DNA from: Aeromonas schubertii | Lineage (GTDB): Bacteria; Pseudomonadota; Gammaproteobacteria; Enterobacterales; Aeromonadaceae | Length of the DNA: 64,000 nt | Assembly: GCF_000820105.1 (NCBI RefSeq) | Contig: NZ_CDDB01000021.1 | Coordinates: 1-64,000 of the forward strand | Direction: 5' to 3' | In this document: positions 42,385 to 52,071 of the stretch, one piece after another | How positions within the stretch are numbered: the stretch's first letter is position 1 | How the letters are laid out: each line of letters begins with the position of its first letter | Notes under the pieces: model-generated | The model's database searches: none | What the model was told of the DNA's origin: nothing | What the model saw: only the letters and a program-made list of their open reading frames with translations | Made by a program: the position numbers and the translations under genes

Positions 42385-43881
42385 TCATGCCTCCCGTTCG
42401 ATCAGTCGGGTTGGCCAGCCCATCTTCTGCTGGCGCTCTACTTCCATGCGCAACTCGCTGGCGCGCAGGTAGTGCACATCGAGCCAGCCCTTGGGCAGGG
42501 CCAGGGTCAGGGCATCCTCTTCGGCCTGCAGGGTGAAGGTGGGAACCGTCCCTTGAGTGCGGCGCATGCAGAGAATGAGCGAGAGGCGCAGCAGCCGAGC
42601 CAGCCGGATCGCCTGGCGGGCGGTGACGGCACCCTGTCTCTCCAGCGGCTCCATCTTGAAGTCGTCGCGCTGGTTGAGCAGCAGGGCCGACAGCAACTTC
42701 TTCTGGGCCGGGGTAAAGCCGGGCATGTCGATGTTGTCGATGATATAGGCGGCGTGCTGGGGGGCCTTCTTGTACTCGATACAGAGGCCGATCTCATGCA
42801 GCAGGGCGGCGTAGCGCAGGATAGGGCGGCCGTAGCGGCGCGACAGGCGCCAGGCACTCTGTACCTGGGCGAAGGCCTCGACAGCGGTGTCGCGCACTCG
42901 TTCGGCGTGTTCCCGATCGAGCTGGTAGCGGTTGATCAGGCTGTTGGCGGTACGATCCCGGGCATCACAGTCGTGGCTGTTGCCGAGCAGACCGTAGATA
43001 AGTCCCTCGCGCAGGGCACCGCCGGCGAGCGTCATGCTCTCGATGCCGAGCACCTCGAACAGGGCGATCAGGATGGCGAGCCCGGAGGGGAACACGGTGA
43101 GGCGTTCGGCGGTGAGTCCCTCCAGCTGCAGTTGGTCGAGACGGCCACAGGCGATCGCCTGCTGCATCAGCTCCTGCAGCTTGGGCAGGGTGACTCGCTC
43201 GCTCTTGCCCTGGGCCAGCATGATCTCCTGCAGGGCCTGCACCGTGCCGGAGGCACCGACACAGCTCTTCCACCCCAGCAGGCGATAGTCATGGGCCACC
43301 TCGGTGAGCACCGCCTTGGCGGCATCGATGGCCTGGGCGAAGCGCTCTGTGGAGAGCTGGCCGTCGCCGAAGTGGTTGCTCAGCCAGGTGACGCAGCCCA
43401 TGTGCAGGCTGCTCAGCAGCTTGGCCTCGCTCTGCTCGCCGATCACCAGCTCGGTGCTGGCACCGCCGATGTCGATGACCAGGCGGTTACCCTCCCCGGC
43501 CGATGTCCAGGAGACCCCCTCATAGATGGTCTTGGCCTCCTCCTCACCCGAGATGATCTCGATGCCGTGGTTAAGCACCCGCTCCGCCTCGGCGAGAAAC
43601 TCCTCCACGTTGGTGGCGAGCCGCAGGGTGGCGGTGCCGACCACGCGAATATTCTCGGGCGGGATGTCCTGTAACTGTTCGGAGAAGAGGCGCAGGCAAT
43701 CCCAACCACGCTCCATGGCGGTTCGGCTGAGGCGAAAATGCTCGTCGAGGCCGGAGGCCAGGCGCACCTTGCGCTTGACCTTGGCCACGGTACGCAGGGC
43801 GCCGGCGACCTCGCGCACCACCAGCATATGGAAGCTGTTGGAGCCGAGGTCGATGGCTGCGTAGAGGGGGGTACTGCTCAC
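42385..43881 (-). CDS. gppA: Guanosine pentaphosphate phosphohydrolase GppA (Ppx/GppA family)
   Basis: A 498-residue exopolyphosphatase-fold enzyme that converts pppGpp to ppGpp. The ASKHA phosphate loop AAIDLGSNSFHMLVV opens the protein, the second loop VIDIGGASTELVIGE lies near residue 145, and the C-terminal HD-like helical domain (about 310-498) includes LLHEIGLCIEYKKAPQHA. It is named GppA rather than Ppx because it follows rhlB by 8 bp, the enterobacterial gppA position, and because the length fits (E. coli 494). Confidence 0.88.
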   Translation of the reverse strand: MSSTPLYAAIDLGSNSFHMLVVREVAGALRTVAKVKRKVRLASGLDEHFRLSRTAMERGWDCLRLFSEQLQDIPPENIRVVGTATLRLATNVEEFLAEAERVLNHGIEIISGEEEAKTIYEGVSWTSAGEGNRLVIDIGGASTELVIGEQSEAKLLSSLHMGCVTWLSNHFGDGQLSTERFAQAIDAAKAVLTEVAHDYRLLGWKSCVGASGTVQALQEIMLAQGKSERVTLPKLQELMQQAIACGRLDQLQLEGLTAERLTVFPSGLAILIALFEVLGIESMTLAGGALREGLIYGLLGNSHDCDARDRTANSLINRYQLDREHAERVRDTAVEAFAQVQSAWRLSRRYGRPILRYAALLHEIGLCIEYKKAPQHAAYIIDNIDMPGFTPAQKKLLSALLLNQRDDFKMEPLERQGAVTARQAIRLARLLRLSLILCMRRTQGTVPTFTLQAEEDALTLALPKGWLDVHYLRASELRMEVERQQKMGWPTRLIEREA

Positions 43882-43889
43882 TGCCAGTC

Positions 43890-45173
43890 TCAGTGACGCT
43901 TGGGCGGACGGCGACGGTTGCCACCGCCTCCCTGGCGATCGCGCATGTTGCGGTTCACCGGCGGACGGTTGCGTTGTACCCGGCGCGGCGGGGTCACGTC
44001 ACCCAGCAGGGCCTCGCGGTCATACTTGCTGACCGGGATCGGGTGACGGATGTACTCCTCGATGGCCGGCAGGTTGAAGGCATAGTCTTCACAGGCCAGG
44101 CTGATGGAGTGACCGCTCTTGCCGGCACGGCCGGTACGGCCGATGCGGTGGACGTAGTCCTCGCAGTCGTCGGGCAGGTCGTAGTTGAAGACGTGGGTCA
44201 CATCCGGGATGTGCAGGCCACGGGCGGCCACGTCGGTGGCAACCAGGATATCCAGCTTGCCCTGGGTGAACTCTTCCAGGATCTTGAGGCGCTTCTTCTG
44301 CGGCACGTCACCGGTCAGCAGACCGACCCGATGGCCATCGGATTCCAGCCAGGCGTGCACATCTTCACAGCAGTGCTTGGTGTTGGCGAAGACGATCGCT
44401 TTATCCGGCCACTCCTCCTCTATAAGGGTGAGCAGCAGCAGCATCTTGTCTTCGTTGGAGGGGTAGAAGAGCTCCTCCTTGATGCGCACCCCCGTCATCT
44501 GCTCCGGCTCTACCTGCACATGACGCGGGTTGGTCATGTGTTCGTAGGCCAGCTCCTGCACCCGCAGGGAGAGGGTGGCGGAGAACAGCATGTTGAGGCG
44601 GTCGGCGGCGGCCGGCATACGACGGAACAGGAAGCGGATGTCCTTGATGAAGCCGAGATCGAACATGCGATCCGCTTCGTCCAGTACCACCACCTGGATG
44701 TTGGCCAGATCGATCACCTTGGACTTGTAGTAGTCGATGATGCGACCCGTGGTACCGATCAGAATGTCGACACCCTGCTCCAGTACGGCCAGCTGCTTGT
44801 CATACCCTTCACCGCCATAGGCCAGACCCAGTTTGAGGCCGGTGCTGGCGGAGATGCTTTCGGCATCCTTGTGGATCTGCACCGCCAGCTCGCGAGTCGG
44901 GGCCATGATGATGGCGCGCGGTTGGTTGATGAGGCGGGGCTTGGTCAGGGGATGGGTCAGCAGATAATTGAAGGTGGCGGCGAGGAAAGCGATGGTTTTG
45001 CCTGTACCTGTCTGAGCCTGGCCGGCAATATCATGGCCTTCTACCAGCAGAGGCAGGGAGAGTGCCTGGATCGGTGTACAGTAGTGAAAACCCTTGGTTT
45101 CCAGACCGGCCAGCACTTCCGGCTCGAGGCCCATTTGGGCGAATTTTTCGTCAGTTAGGTGTGTTTTGCTCAT
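43890..45173 (-). CDS. rhlB: ATP-dependent RNA helicase RhlB
   Basis: A 427-residue DEAD-box helicase that unwinds RNA for RNase E in the degradosome. Q motif [14 protein letters not shown] is near 28, motif I AQTGTGKT near 53-60, motif [12 protein letters not shown] near 163, SATLS near 200, and [13 protein letters not shown] near 335. The basic C-terminal tail ([16 protein letters not shown]) resembles RhlB. It diverges from trxA and is followed by gppA, the E. coli order. Confidence 0.95.
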   Translation of the reverse strand: MSKTHLTDEKFAQMGLEPEVLAGLETKGFHYCTPIQALSLPLLVEGHDIAGQAQTGTGKTIAFLAATFNYLLTHPLTKPRLINQPRAIIMAPTRELAVQIHKDAESISASTGLKLGLAYGGEGYDKQLAVLEQGVDILIGTTGRIIDYYKSKVIDLANIQVVVLDEADRMFDLGFIKDIRFLFRRMPAAADRLNMLFSATLSLRVQELAYEHMTNPRHVQVEPEQMTGVRIKEELFYPSNEDKMLLLLTLIEEEWPDKAIVFANTKHCCEDVHAWLESDGHRVGLLTGDVPQKKRLKILEEFTQGKLDILVATDVAARGLHIPDVTHVFNYDLPDDCEDYVHRIGRTGRAGKSGHSISLACEDYAFNLPAIEEYIRHPIPVSKYDREALLGDVTPPRRVQRNRPPVNRNMRDRQGGGGNRRRPPKRH

Positions 45174-45241
45174 GGCGGTAGGTTATCAGGTTAGGCTTGC
45201 ATTAATAAACAGGATCATTTCAAATAGGGCAACTATGGCCT

Positions 45242-45262
45242 TTATTGGCCTCTCAATAAAGC
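45242..45262 (+). promoter_or_regulatory. Inverted repeat upstream of trxA
   Basis: CTTTATTG / CAATAAAG arms around a 6-base spacer, in the 113-bp rhlB-trxA gap, 24 bp before trxA. It could be an RNA hairpin near the trxA ribosome site or an operator; nothing more can be said. Confidence 0.4.
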
Positions 45263-45286
45263 CTTATTTACTGACTGGAGTTGGAA

Positions 45287-45613
45287 ATGAGTGACAAAAT
45301 TGTTCAGCTGAGCGATGCCAGCTTCGAGGCAGATGTTCTCAAGGCTGCTGGCCCCGTTCTGGTTGATTTTTGGGCAGAATGGTGCGGTCCGTGCAAAATG
45401 ATCGCCCCTATCCTGGACGAAGTTGCTCAGGAATATGAAGGCCGTGTGACCGTCGCCAAACTGAACATCGATCACAACGCAGATACCCCGCCCAAATTTG
45501 GTATTCGCGGTATTCCGACCCTGCTGTTGTTCAAAAACGGCGAAGTGGCCGCGACCAAGGTGGGTGCGCTGTCCAAGACTCAATTGAAAGAGTTCCTGGA
45601 CGCCAACATCTGA
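45287..45613 (+). CDS. trxA: Thioredoxin 1
   Basis: A 108-residue cytoplasmic disulfide reductase (E. coli 109). The active site WCGPC is at residues 32-36 in [16 protein letters not shown], and the cis-proline loop is RGIPTLLLF. Start at ATG 45287, with GGAG upstream. It is separated from rho by a terminator. Confidence 0.98.
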   Translation: MSDKIVQLSDASFEADVLKAAGPVLVDFWAEWCGPCKMIAPILDEVAQEYEGRVTVAKLNIDHNADTPPKFGIRGIPTLLLFKNGEVAATKVGALSKTQLKEFLDANI

Positions 45614-45624
45614 TGAGATAGACA

Positions 45625-45658
45625 AGGAGCGCATTGCAATAATGCGCTCCTTCCGTTT
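45625..45658 (+). terminator. trxA terminator
   Basis: GGAGCGCATT / AATGCGCTCC stem around GCAAT, followed by TTCCGTTTC. The 130 bp from here to rho must hold the rho promoter and leader, but I see no clear consensus boxes. Confidence 0.75.
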
Positions 45659-45794
45659 CTGCCTGTAGACGCTCACCCCGATTGGTGCTAGTTTATTGTT
45701 CGTTTGCTAACCGCCTCTGCAATCCAGTCCAATCAGTAGCTACCCAGCAGACTTTCCCCACATCTTAAAACCCTTCTTACAGACCTTCATTGCT

Positions 45795-47060
<1,266 letters not shown>

Positions 47061-47075
47061 CCCGTCTCGATGACA

Positions 47076-47106
47076 AGCCGCGGCCCCAGTGCCGCGGTTT
47101 TTTATT
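47076..47106 (+). terminator. rho terminator
   Basis: CCGCGGC / GCCGCGG stem followed by six T residues. Confidence 0.9.
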
Positions 47107-47162
47107 TGCCCATGGAGGAGTGGCATCGCACTATAGGGGCGACAGACCAGGGAGTGGCACGG

Positions 47163-48110
47163 ATGAAAAGGATCGGGGCAGGAGTCCTGCTGTGGCTGGT
47201 CAGCCTGATGGCCATGGCGGTGAGTGAGGTGGTGCCGGGAGATCATCTCTCCTATCTGCAGGCGCGCCTGCAGCAGGGGCAGGAGGAGGCGGTCGAGAGT
47301 CTGCTGGTCACCCTGCCCGTTGAGCAGAGTGAACAACTGCGTTGGCAACTGCTCGGTGCCATGGAGGGGAGCATGCGTCCCGCGGCACCGATCCGTCATT
47401 GGGTGGACCGGCAGGCCGAACGGGTACCCCTGACGCTGGCAGAGCAGACCCGCGACGGTTTCCTGGTGTCGCTTCCCCGCTATGACTACCCGGCCCGCGC
47501 CCGCTATCTGCAACATGCCTGGCGCCAGCTGGACTGGCAGGCCCAGTTTGAGGCCGAGCTGACCGCAGGCCGCTTCGAGCTTCGCTCCCTCTATCGCCTC
47601 AACAACCCCGAGGTGGAGTGGCAGCAGGCGGCCCTGTTGGCGGCGCTGAACAAGGCTCCCGCCGGTGAGGTGATCCGTCTGGCCACCGAACTGGCGCAAG
47701 AAGCACTCTATCTCCCCGACAACAGGCTGGCCTACGACCTCCTCTCCCGCACCGGTAACCGGGCCCTGTTTCTGGCCCTCTGGCGGCGTCCGGTGGATGA
47801 GAGCTCATTGCGGGCCCTCTCCCTGGTGAGCCGCTTCTATCAGGGACGGGACGCCGGCTCCCTGCTGCTGGCCGCCGCCCAGCTCCCCTCTCTCAACGGC
47901 CAGGCCATGCTGGCGCTCGGTGCCCTGCGCCCGCTGCCCGATGCCATTCGCGATTATCTCAACCGGGAGCTCGGCATCAGTGACAACGGCGTCGCACTGG
48001 CCAAGCTGTTGCAGCCCAGGGCGGAGTCCTTGCAACTGATCCTGCTGGCCGATCGCCTGTTGCAGGAGCAGAAGTCGGGGCAGGCCGGTGTCGAGCCGGG
48101 TCGCCCCTGA
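47163..48110 (+). CDS. Exported helical protein of unknown function
   Basis: A 315-residue product with an N-terminal signal peptide (MKRIGAGVLLWLVSLMAMAV). The mature part is almost entirely helical and leucine/alanine/arginine-rich, with repeated L-x-x-A-L patterns (for example WQQAALLAALNKAPAGEVIRL) suggestive of a helical-repeat scaffold. No catalytic motif or known family is recognised. It lies between the rho terminator and ubiD, 49 bp before ubiD on the same strand. The start at 47163 is chosen for the signal peptide. Confidence 0.68.
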   Translation: MKRIGAGVLLWLVSLMAMAVSEVVPGDHLSYLQARLQQGQEEAVESLLVTLPVEQSEQLRWQLLGAMEGSMRPAAPIRHWVDRQAERVPLTLAEQTRDGFLVSLPRYDYPARARYLQHAWRQLDWQAQFEAELTAGRFELRSLYRLNNPEVEWQQAALLAALNKAPAGEVIRLATELAQEALYLPDNRLAYDLLSRTGNRALFLALWRRPVDESSLRALSLVSRFYQGRDAGSLLLAAAQLPSLNGQAMLALGALRPLPDAIRDYLNRELGISDNGVALAKLLQPRAESLQLILLADRLLQEQKSGQAGVEPGRP

Positions 48111-48159
48111 GCCCCCGTCAGGGTATACTGTCAACCCCTGAATCCAACGCGGTAGCCTT

Positions 48160-49629
48160 ATGAAATACAAGGATTTGCGCGACTTTATCGCGCAGCTCGA
48201 AACGCGGGGCCAGCTCAAGCGGATCGGCCGCGAGATCGATCCTTATCTCGAGATGACCGAGATTTGCGACCGTACCCTGCGTGCCGGTGGCCCCGCCCTG
48301 CTGTTCGAAAACCCCAAGGGGTATCAGATGCCGGTGCTGGCCAATCTGTTCGGCACCCCGGATCGGGTCGCCATGGGCATGGGCCAGCCGGACGTCGGCG
48401 CCCTGCGCCAGGTGGGCACCTGGCTCTCCTACCTCAAGGAGCCGGAGCCACCCAAGGGATTCAGGGAGCTGATGGATAAGCTGCCCATCTTCAAGCAGGT
48501 GCTCAACATGCCGACCAAGCGCCTCTCCTCGGCCCCCTGCCAGGAGCAGGTGCTGACCGGCGACGAGGTCGATCTCGACCGTATCCCCATCCAGCACTGC
48601 TGGCCGGGGGATGTGGCGCCCCTGGTCACCTGGGGACTCACCATCACCCGCGGCCCCTACAAGAAGCGGCAGAACCTCGGCATTTACCGCCAGCAGAAGA
48701 TCGGCAAGAACAAGCTCATCATGCGTTGGCTGGATCATCGCGGTGGGGCTATCGATTTTCGCGAGTGGCAGGAGGCGCACCCGGGTGAGCAATTCCCGGT
48801 GGTGGTGGCGCTCGGTGCCGATCCCGCGACCATACTCGGTGCCGTGACGCCGGTGCCCGACACCCTCTCCGAATACGCCTTTGCCGGTCTGCTGCGCGGC
48901 AGCCGTACCGAGGTGGTCAAGGCTGTCAGCTGTGAGCTGGAGGTGCCGGCGAGCGCCGAGATCGTGCTGGAGGGCTATATCGAACCGGGCGAGCTGGCGC
49001 CGGAAGGTCCCTATGGGGATCACACCGGCTACTACAACGAGGTGGACGAGTTCCCGGTCTTCACCATCACCCACATGACCCTGCGTAAGGATGCCATCTA
49101 CCACAGCACCTACACCGGCCGTCCACCCGATGAGCCGGCGGTGCTCGGGGTGGCGCTCAACGAGGTGTTCGTGCCCCTGTTGCAGAAGCAGTTTCCCGAG
49201 ATCGTTGACTTCTACCTGCCGCCGGAGGGGTGCTCCTACCGGATGGCGGTGGTGACCATCAAGAAGCGCTACCCGGGCCACGCCAAGCGGGTGATGCTGG
49301 GGGTCTGGTCCTTCCTGCGCCAGTTCATGTACACCAAGTTCGTGGTGGTGTGCGATGACGACATCAATGCCCGCGACTGGAAGGATGTGATCTGGGCCAT
49401 CACCACCCGGATGGACCCGGCCCGCGACACCACCCTGATCGAGCACACGCCGATCGACTACCTGGACTTCGCCTCGCCGGTTTCGGGGCTCGGCTCCAAG
49501 ATGGGGCTGGATGCCACCAACAAGTGGCCGGGAGAGACCAACCGCGAGTGGGGGGCGCCCATAGTGCAAGACCCGGTGGTGAAGCAAAAGATCGATGCGA
49601 TCTGGGACGAATTGGGTATTCTCGACTAA
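48160..49629 (+). CDS. ubiD: 4-hydroxy-3-polyprenylbenzoate decarboxylase UbiD
   Basis: Decarboxylates polyprenyl-hydroxybenzoate in ubiquinone synthesis using prenylated FMN supplied by UbiX. 489 residues (E. coli 497). Family segments: [20 protein letters not shown] at the start, [39 protein letters not shown], and [14 protein letters not shown] near 285, containing the catalytic acidic region. ubiD-fre adjacency is as in E. coli. Confidence 0.96.
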   Translation: MKYKDLRDFIAQLETRGQLKRIGREIDPYLEMTEICDRTLRAGGPALLFENPKGYQMPVLANLFGTPDRVAMGMGQPDVGALRQVGTWLSYLKEPEPPKGFRELMDKLPIFKQVLNMPTKRLSSAPCQEQVLTGDEVDLDRIPIQHCWPGDVAPLVTWGLTITRGPYKKRQNLGIYRQQKIGKNKLIMRWLDHRGGAIDFREWQEAHPGEQFPVVVALGADPATILGAVTPVPDTLSEYAFAGLLRGSRTEVVKAVSCELEVPASAEIVLEGYIEPGELAPEGPYGDHTGYYNEVDEFPVFTITHMTLRKDAIYHSTYTGRPPDEPAVLGVALNEVFVPLLQKQFPEIVDFYLPPEGCSYRMAVVTIKKRYPGHAKRVMLGVWSFLRQFMYTKFVVVCDDDINARDWKDVIWAITTRMDPARDTTLIEHTPIDYLDFASPVSGLGSKMGLDATNKWPGETNREWGAPIVQDPVVKQKIDAIWDELGILD

Positions 49630-49707
49630 TAGCCCAACCGGGAATCGACCGGTCATCATAATGACGACATGAGCCAGGGTGGCGAGTGCCACCGAGAAAG
49701 GAAACGA

Positions 49708-50403
49708 ATGCAACGAATCAAGTGCCGCGTAACCGAGTTACGCGAAGTGGTAGAGACCATCTGGCAGGTGGGCCTGACACCTGCCGACGCGATCACCTTC
49801 AAGCCGGGCCAGTATCTGCTGGTGGTGATGAGCGACTCGGACAAGCGCCCCTTCTCCATCGCCAATGGGCCGGGCCGTCCTGGCCTCGAGCTGCAGATCG
49901 GTGCCACCCCGGAAAATGCCTATGCCGGTCAGGTACTGGCTCGCATGCGCGAGCAGGGGGAGATCGAGGTCGAGCTGGCAGCGGGCAAGGCCTTCCTGCG
50001 GGAAGAGTCGCCCCGCCCCCTGCTGCTGATGGCGGGCGGTACCGGTTATTCCTATGTGCGCAGTATATTGCAACAACTGATCGACGGCGGCAGCCAGCGT
50101 CCCGTGTTCGTTTACTGGGGGGTGCGTCAGGCCCACTGGCTCTATGAACTCGACGAGATGCGCTCCCTCGAGCAGCGTTATGCGCCGCTCACCTTTATCC
50201 CCGTGGTACAGGAGCCCGATCCGCAGTGGCAGGGCCGCACCGGACTGGTGCACAAGGCGATCATGGATGACTTCGTCAGTCTGCACGACTACGACATCTA
50301 TGTGGCGGGGCGCTTCGAGATGGCCGGTGCTGCGCGCGAGGAGTTCAAGCTGCTCGGCGCCGAGCCGGAGCGCATCTTCGGTGATGCCTACGAGTTTATC
50401 TGA
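49708..50403 (+). CDS. fre: NAD(P)H-flavin reductase Fre
   Basis: A 231-residue ferredoxin-reductase-fold enzyme that reduces free FMN, FAD and riboflavin with NAD(P)H. The flavin-site motif KRPFSIAN is near residues 47-54 and the nucleotide motif LLMAGGTGYSYVRSIL near 107-122; the C-terminal GDAYEFI is typical. Start at ATG 49708 behind GAAAGGAAA. Reduced flavin from Fre could also feed the UbiX/UbiD cofactor, a plausible reason for the pairing, though that is inference. Confidence 0.94.
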   Translation: MQRIKCRVTELREVVETIWQVGLTPADAITFKPGQYLLVVMSDSDKRPFSIANGPGRPGLELQIGATPENAYAGQVLARMREQGEIEVELAAGKAFLREESPRPLLLMAGGTGYSYVRSILQQLIDGGSQRPVFVYWGVRQAHWLYELDEMRSLEQRYAPLTFIPVVQEPDPQWQGRTGLVHKAIMDDFVSLHDYDIYVAGRFEMAGAAREEFKLLGAEPERIFGDAYEFI

Positions 50404-50453
50404 ATCAGGGTGGCTGGGGGTGATCCCGGTGACGCCAATGTATCTGTTTGAAT

Positions 50454-50480
50454 GGGGCCGAACGGCCCCTTCTTCTTTTC
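50454..50480 (+). terminator. fre terminator
   Basis: GGGGCCG / CGGCCCC stem followed by TTCTTCTTTTC. Confidence 0.85.
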
Positions 50481-50585
50481 TCCCTGTGATGCCTTTCTCT
50501 CCCTATGCGTTATCCGCTTGCATTCTATTGATAATCAACACTATTGTGTCTCACTTGGAGCAGAGTTCAGAGCAGGGAGGCGGCG

Positions 50586-51533
50586 GTGACGGAGGGTTCG
50601 GAATGGCTGACCCTGGCCCAGGTTGAGGAAGATGAGCTACGCCAACTGCGTCAGGCAGTGCGTCAATTGGAGCAGGAAAATCGTATCCTGCAGGAGCGCC
50701 TCAATGCTGCCCTGGATGGTACCGGCCTCTGTCTGTGGCAGGGGTTGATCCCGACCGGTGAGCTTAAGGTCTTCAATCTACAGCACTTTAAGGCTGGTGA
50801 GATGGCACCTCACTTCGACCAGTGGCGCGCCAAGCTCCATCCCGAAGACAGTGAGCTGGCCCTCACCCGCTACTTCGATCACCTGTCGGGAGAGACGCCC
50901 TTCTACGAGGCCGAGTACCGCACCCTGGCTCCCGATGGTCGGGTGACCTGGCTGTGGGACCGGGGGCGGGTGGTGGAGTGGGATGGGGACGGCAAGCCGC
51001 TGCGGATCCTCGGCTCTCATATCGATATCACCCATCGCAAGGAGAACGAGCAGCGTCTGGCTCGCCAGGCCCGTCGCGATGCCCTGACCGATCTGCTCAA
51101 CCGCCAGGGGTTGGCTCATGCCTTCAGTGAGACGCCGTCGCTGGCGGCGCTGCTCTTTATCGACCTCGATGACTTCAAGCTGGTGAATGACAGTCTGGGG
51201 CATGCCTGTGGTGATCGGGTATTGCAACAGATAGCCGGCTGGCTGCGTGACATCATGCCCGAATCGGCCCCGTGCGGGCGTTACGGCGGGGATGAGTTTG
51301 TGGTCTGTCTGCCGGAGGGGGTGTCGCCGGGTCCGCTGGCCGAGCGATTACTGGCACAGGTGAGCGACTATCTGCCCGATCCGGGCAGTCGCCTGACGCT
51401 GGGGATGAGTATCGGCATCGCCCGTTGGGAGGCGGAGCGCCCCCCTTTTAGGCTGGCGCTGGAGGCGGCGGACCGGGCCATGTACCTGGCCAAGGAGAGG
51501 GGCAAGCAGCGTTGGCATCAACTCTACCTGTGA
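50586..51533 (+). CDS. PAS-GGDEF diguanylate cyclase
   Basis: A 315-residue protein predicted to make cyclic di-GMP. A short coiled coil (about 10-40, LRQLRQAVRQLEQENRILQERL region) precedes a PAS fold (about 40-160) ending in GSHIDITHRKENE. The GGDEF domain (about 165-315) keeps the intact signature GRYGGDEFVV and the metal region FIDLDDFKLVNDSLGH. No RxxD inhibitory site sits before GGDEF. No membrane segment, so it is probably cytoplasmic. The GTG at 50586 with GGAGG upstream is preferred over the earlier TTG. The PAS ligand is unknown. Confidence 0.87.
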   Translation: MTEGSEWLTLAQVEEDELRQLRQAVRQLEQENRILQERLNAALDGTGLCLWQGLIPTGELKVFNLQHFKAGEMAPHFDQWRAKLHPEDSELALTRYFDHLSGETPFYEAEYRTLAPDGRVTWLWDRGRVVEWDGDGKPLRILGSHIDITHRKENEQRLARQARRDALTDLLNRQGLAHAFSETPSLAALLFIDLDDFKLVNDSLGHACGDRVLQQIAGWLRDIMPESAPCGRYGGDEFVVCLPEGVSPGPLAERLLAQVSDYLPDPGSRLTLGMSIGIARWEAERPPFRLALEAADRAMYLAKERGKQRWHQLYL

Positions 51534-51549
51534 CGGCCTGCCCCGGGAA

Positions 51550-51807
51550 TTACTCCCCCTTCTGGCCCAGCTGCTGCTCGAGCTGTTCCAGCTTGGCTTC
51601 CAGCGTGGCCAACTTCTCGCGAGTGCGCAGCAACACCTTGGTTTGCACGTCAAACTCTTCGCGGCTCACCAGGTCGAGCTTGCCGAGCTGAGCCTGCAGA
51701 ACCTGACGAATCTTCTTCTCTACCTCTTCCCCAACGCTCTTCATGCCAGGGGGCATGGCGTTATGGATCTGCTTGGCGATCTCTTCCAATTTTTTCGGGT
51801 CAATCAT
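51550..51807 (-). CDS. ubiK: Ubiquinone biosynthesis accessory factor UbiK
   Basis: An 85-residue BMFP-domain protein (YqiC family) that forms a coiled-coil trimer and assists the soluble Ubi complex. N-terminal amphipathic helix [19 protein letters not shown], then the conserved [20 protein letters not shown] and the heptad-rich tail [17 protein letters not shown]. Start at ATG 51807 with AAGGAG upstream. It lies near ubiD but on the other strand. Confidence 0.9.
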   Translation of the reverse strand: MIDPKKLEEIAKQIHNAMPPGMKSVGEEVEKKIRQVLQAQLGKLDLVSREEFDVQTKVLLRTREKLATLEAKLEQLEQQLGQKGE

Positions 51808-52071
51808 GGCTGTCTCCTTGTTGCTGGTCAGCATTCTACCGCTAATGGCCCCAGCTGCCGAGCCTGTTTGATGGGCCTGGTCGGAGCGGGAGCCAATGCG
51901 GGGTGTGCTAGTCTGCGCCTCCTCCCGATGAGGGGTGCGTCGCATTTTTAAGCAAGAGTTGAGATCCGATGACGGACCAGTAGCTTCTGAGCTGTTGCTT
52001 TTATGTTAATGTGCCTGGGTGCGGGTTGGAGCCGTACCCGCCTCGTCAGGACACATTCACAATAATGAGAC

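Noticed and set aside
50525-50550. Fur-box-like sequence (TTGATAATCAACACTATT) before the GGDEF gene
   Set aside because: Too few matches to the 19-bp Fur consensus and no iron-related gene nearby.
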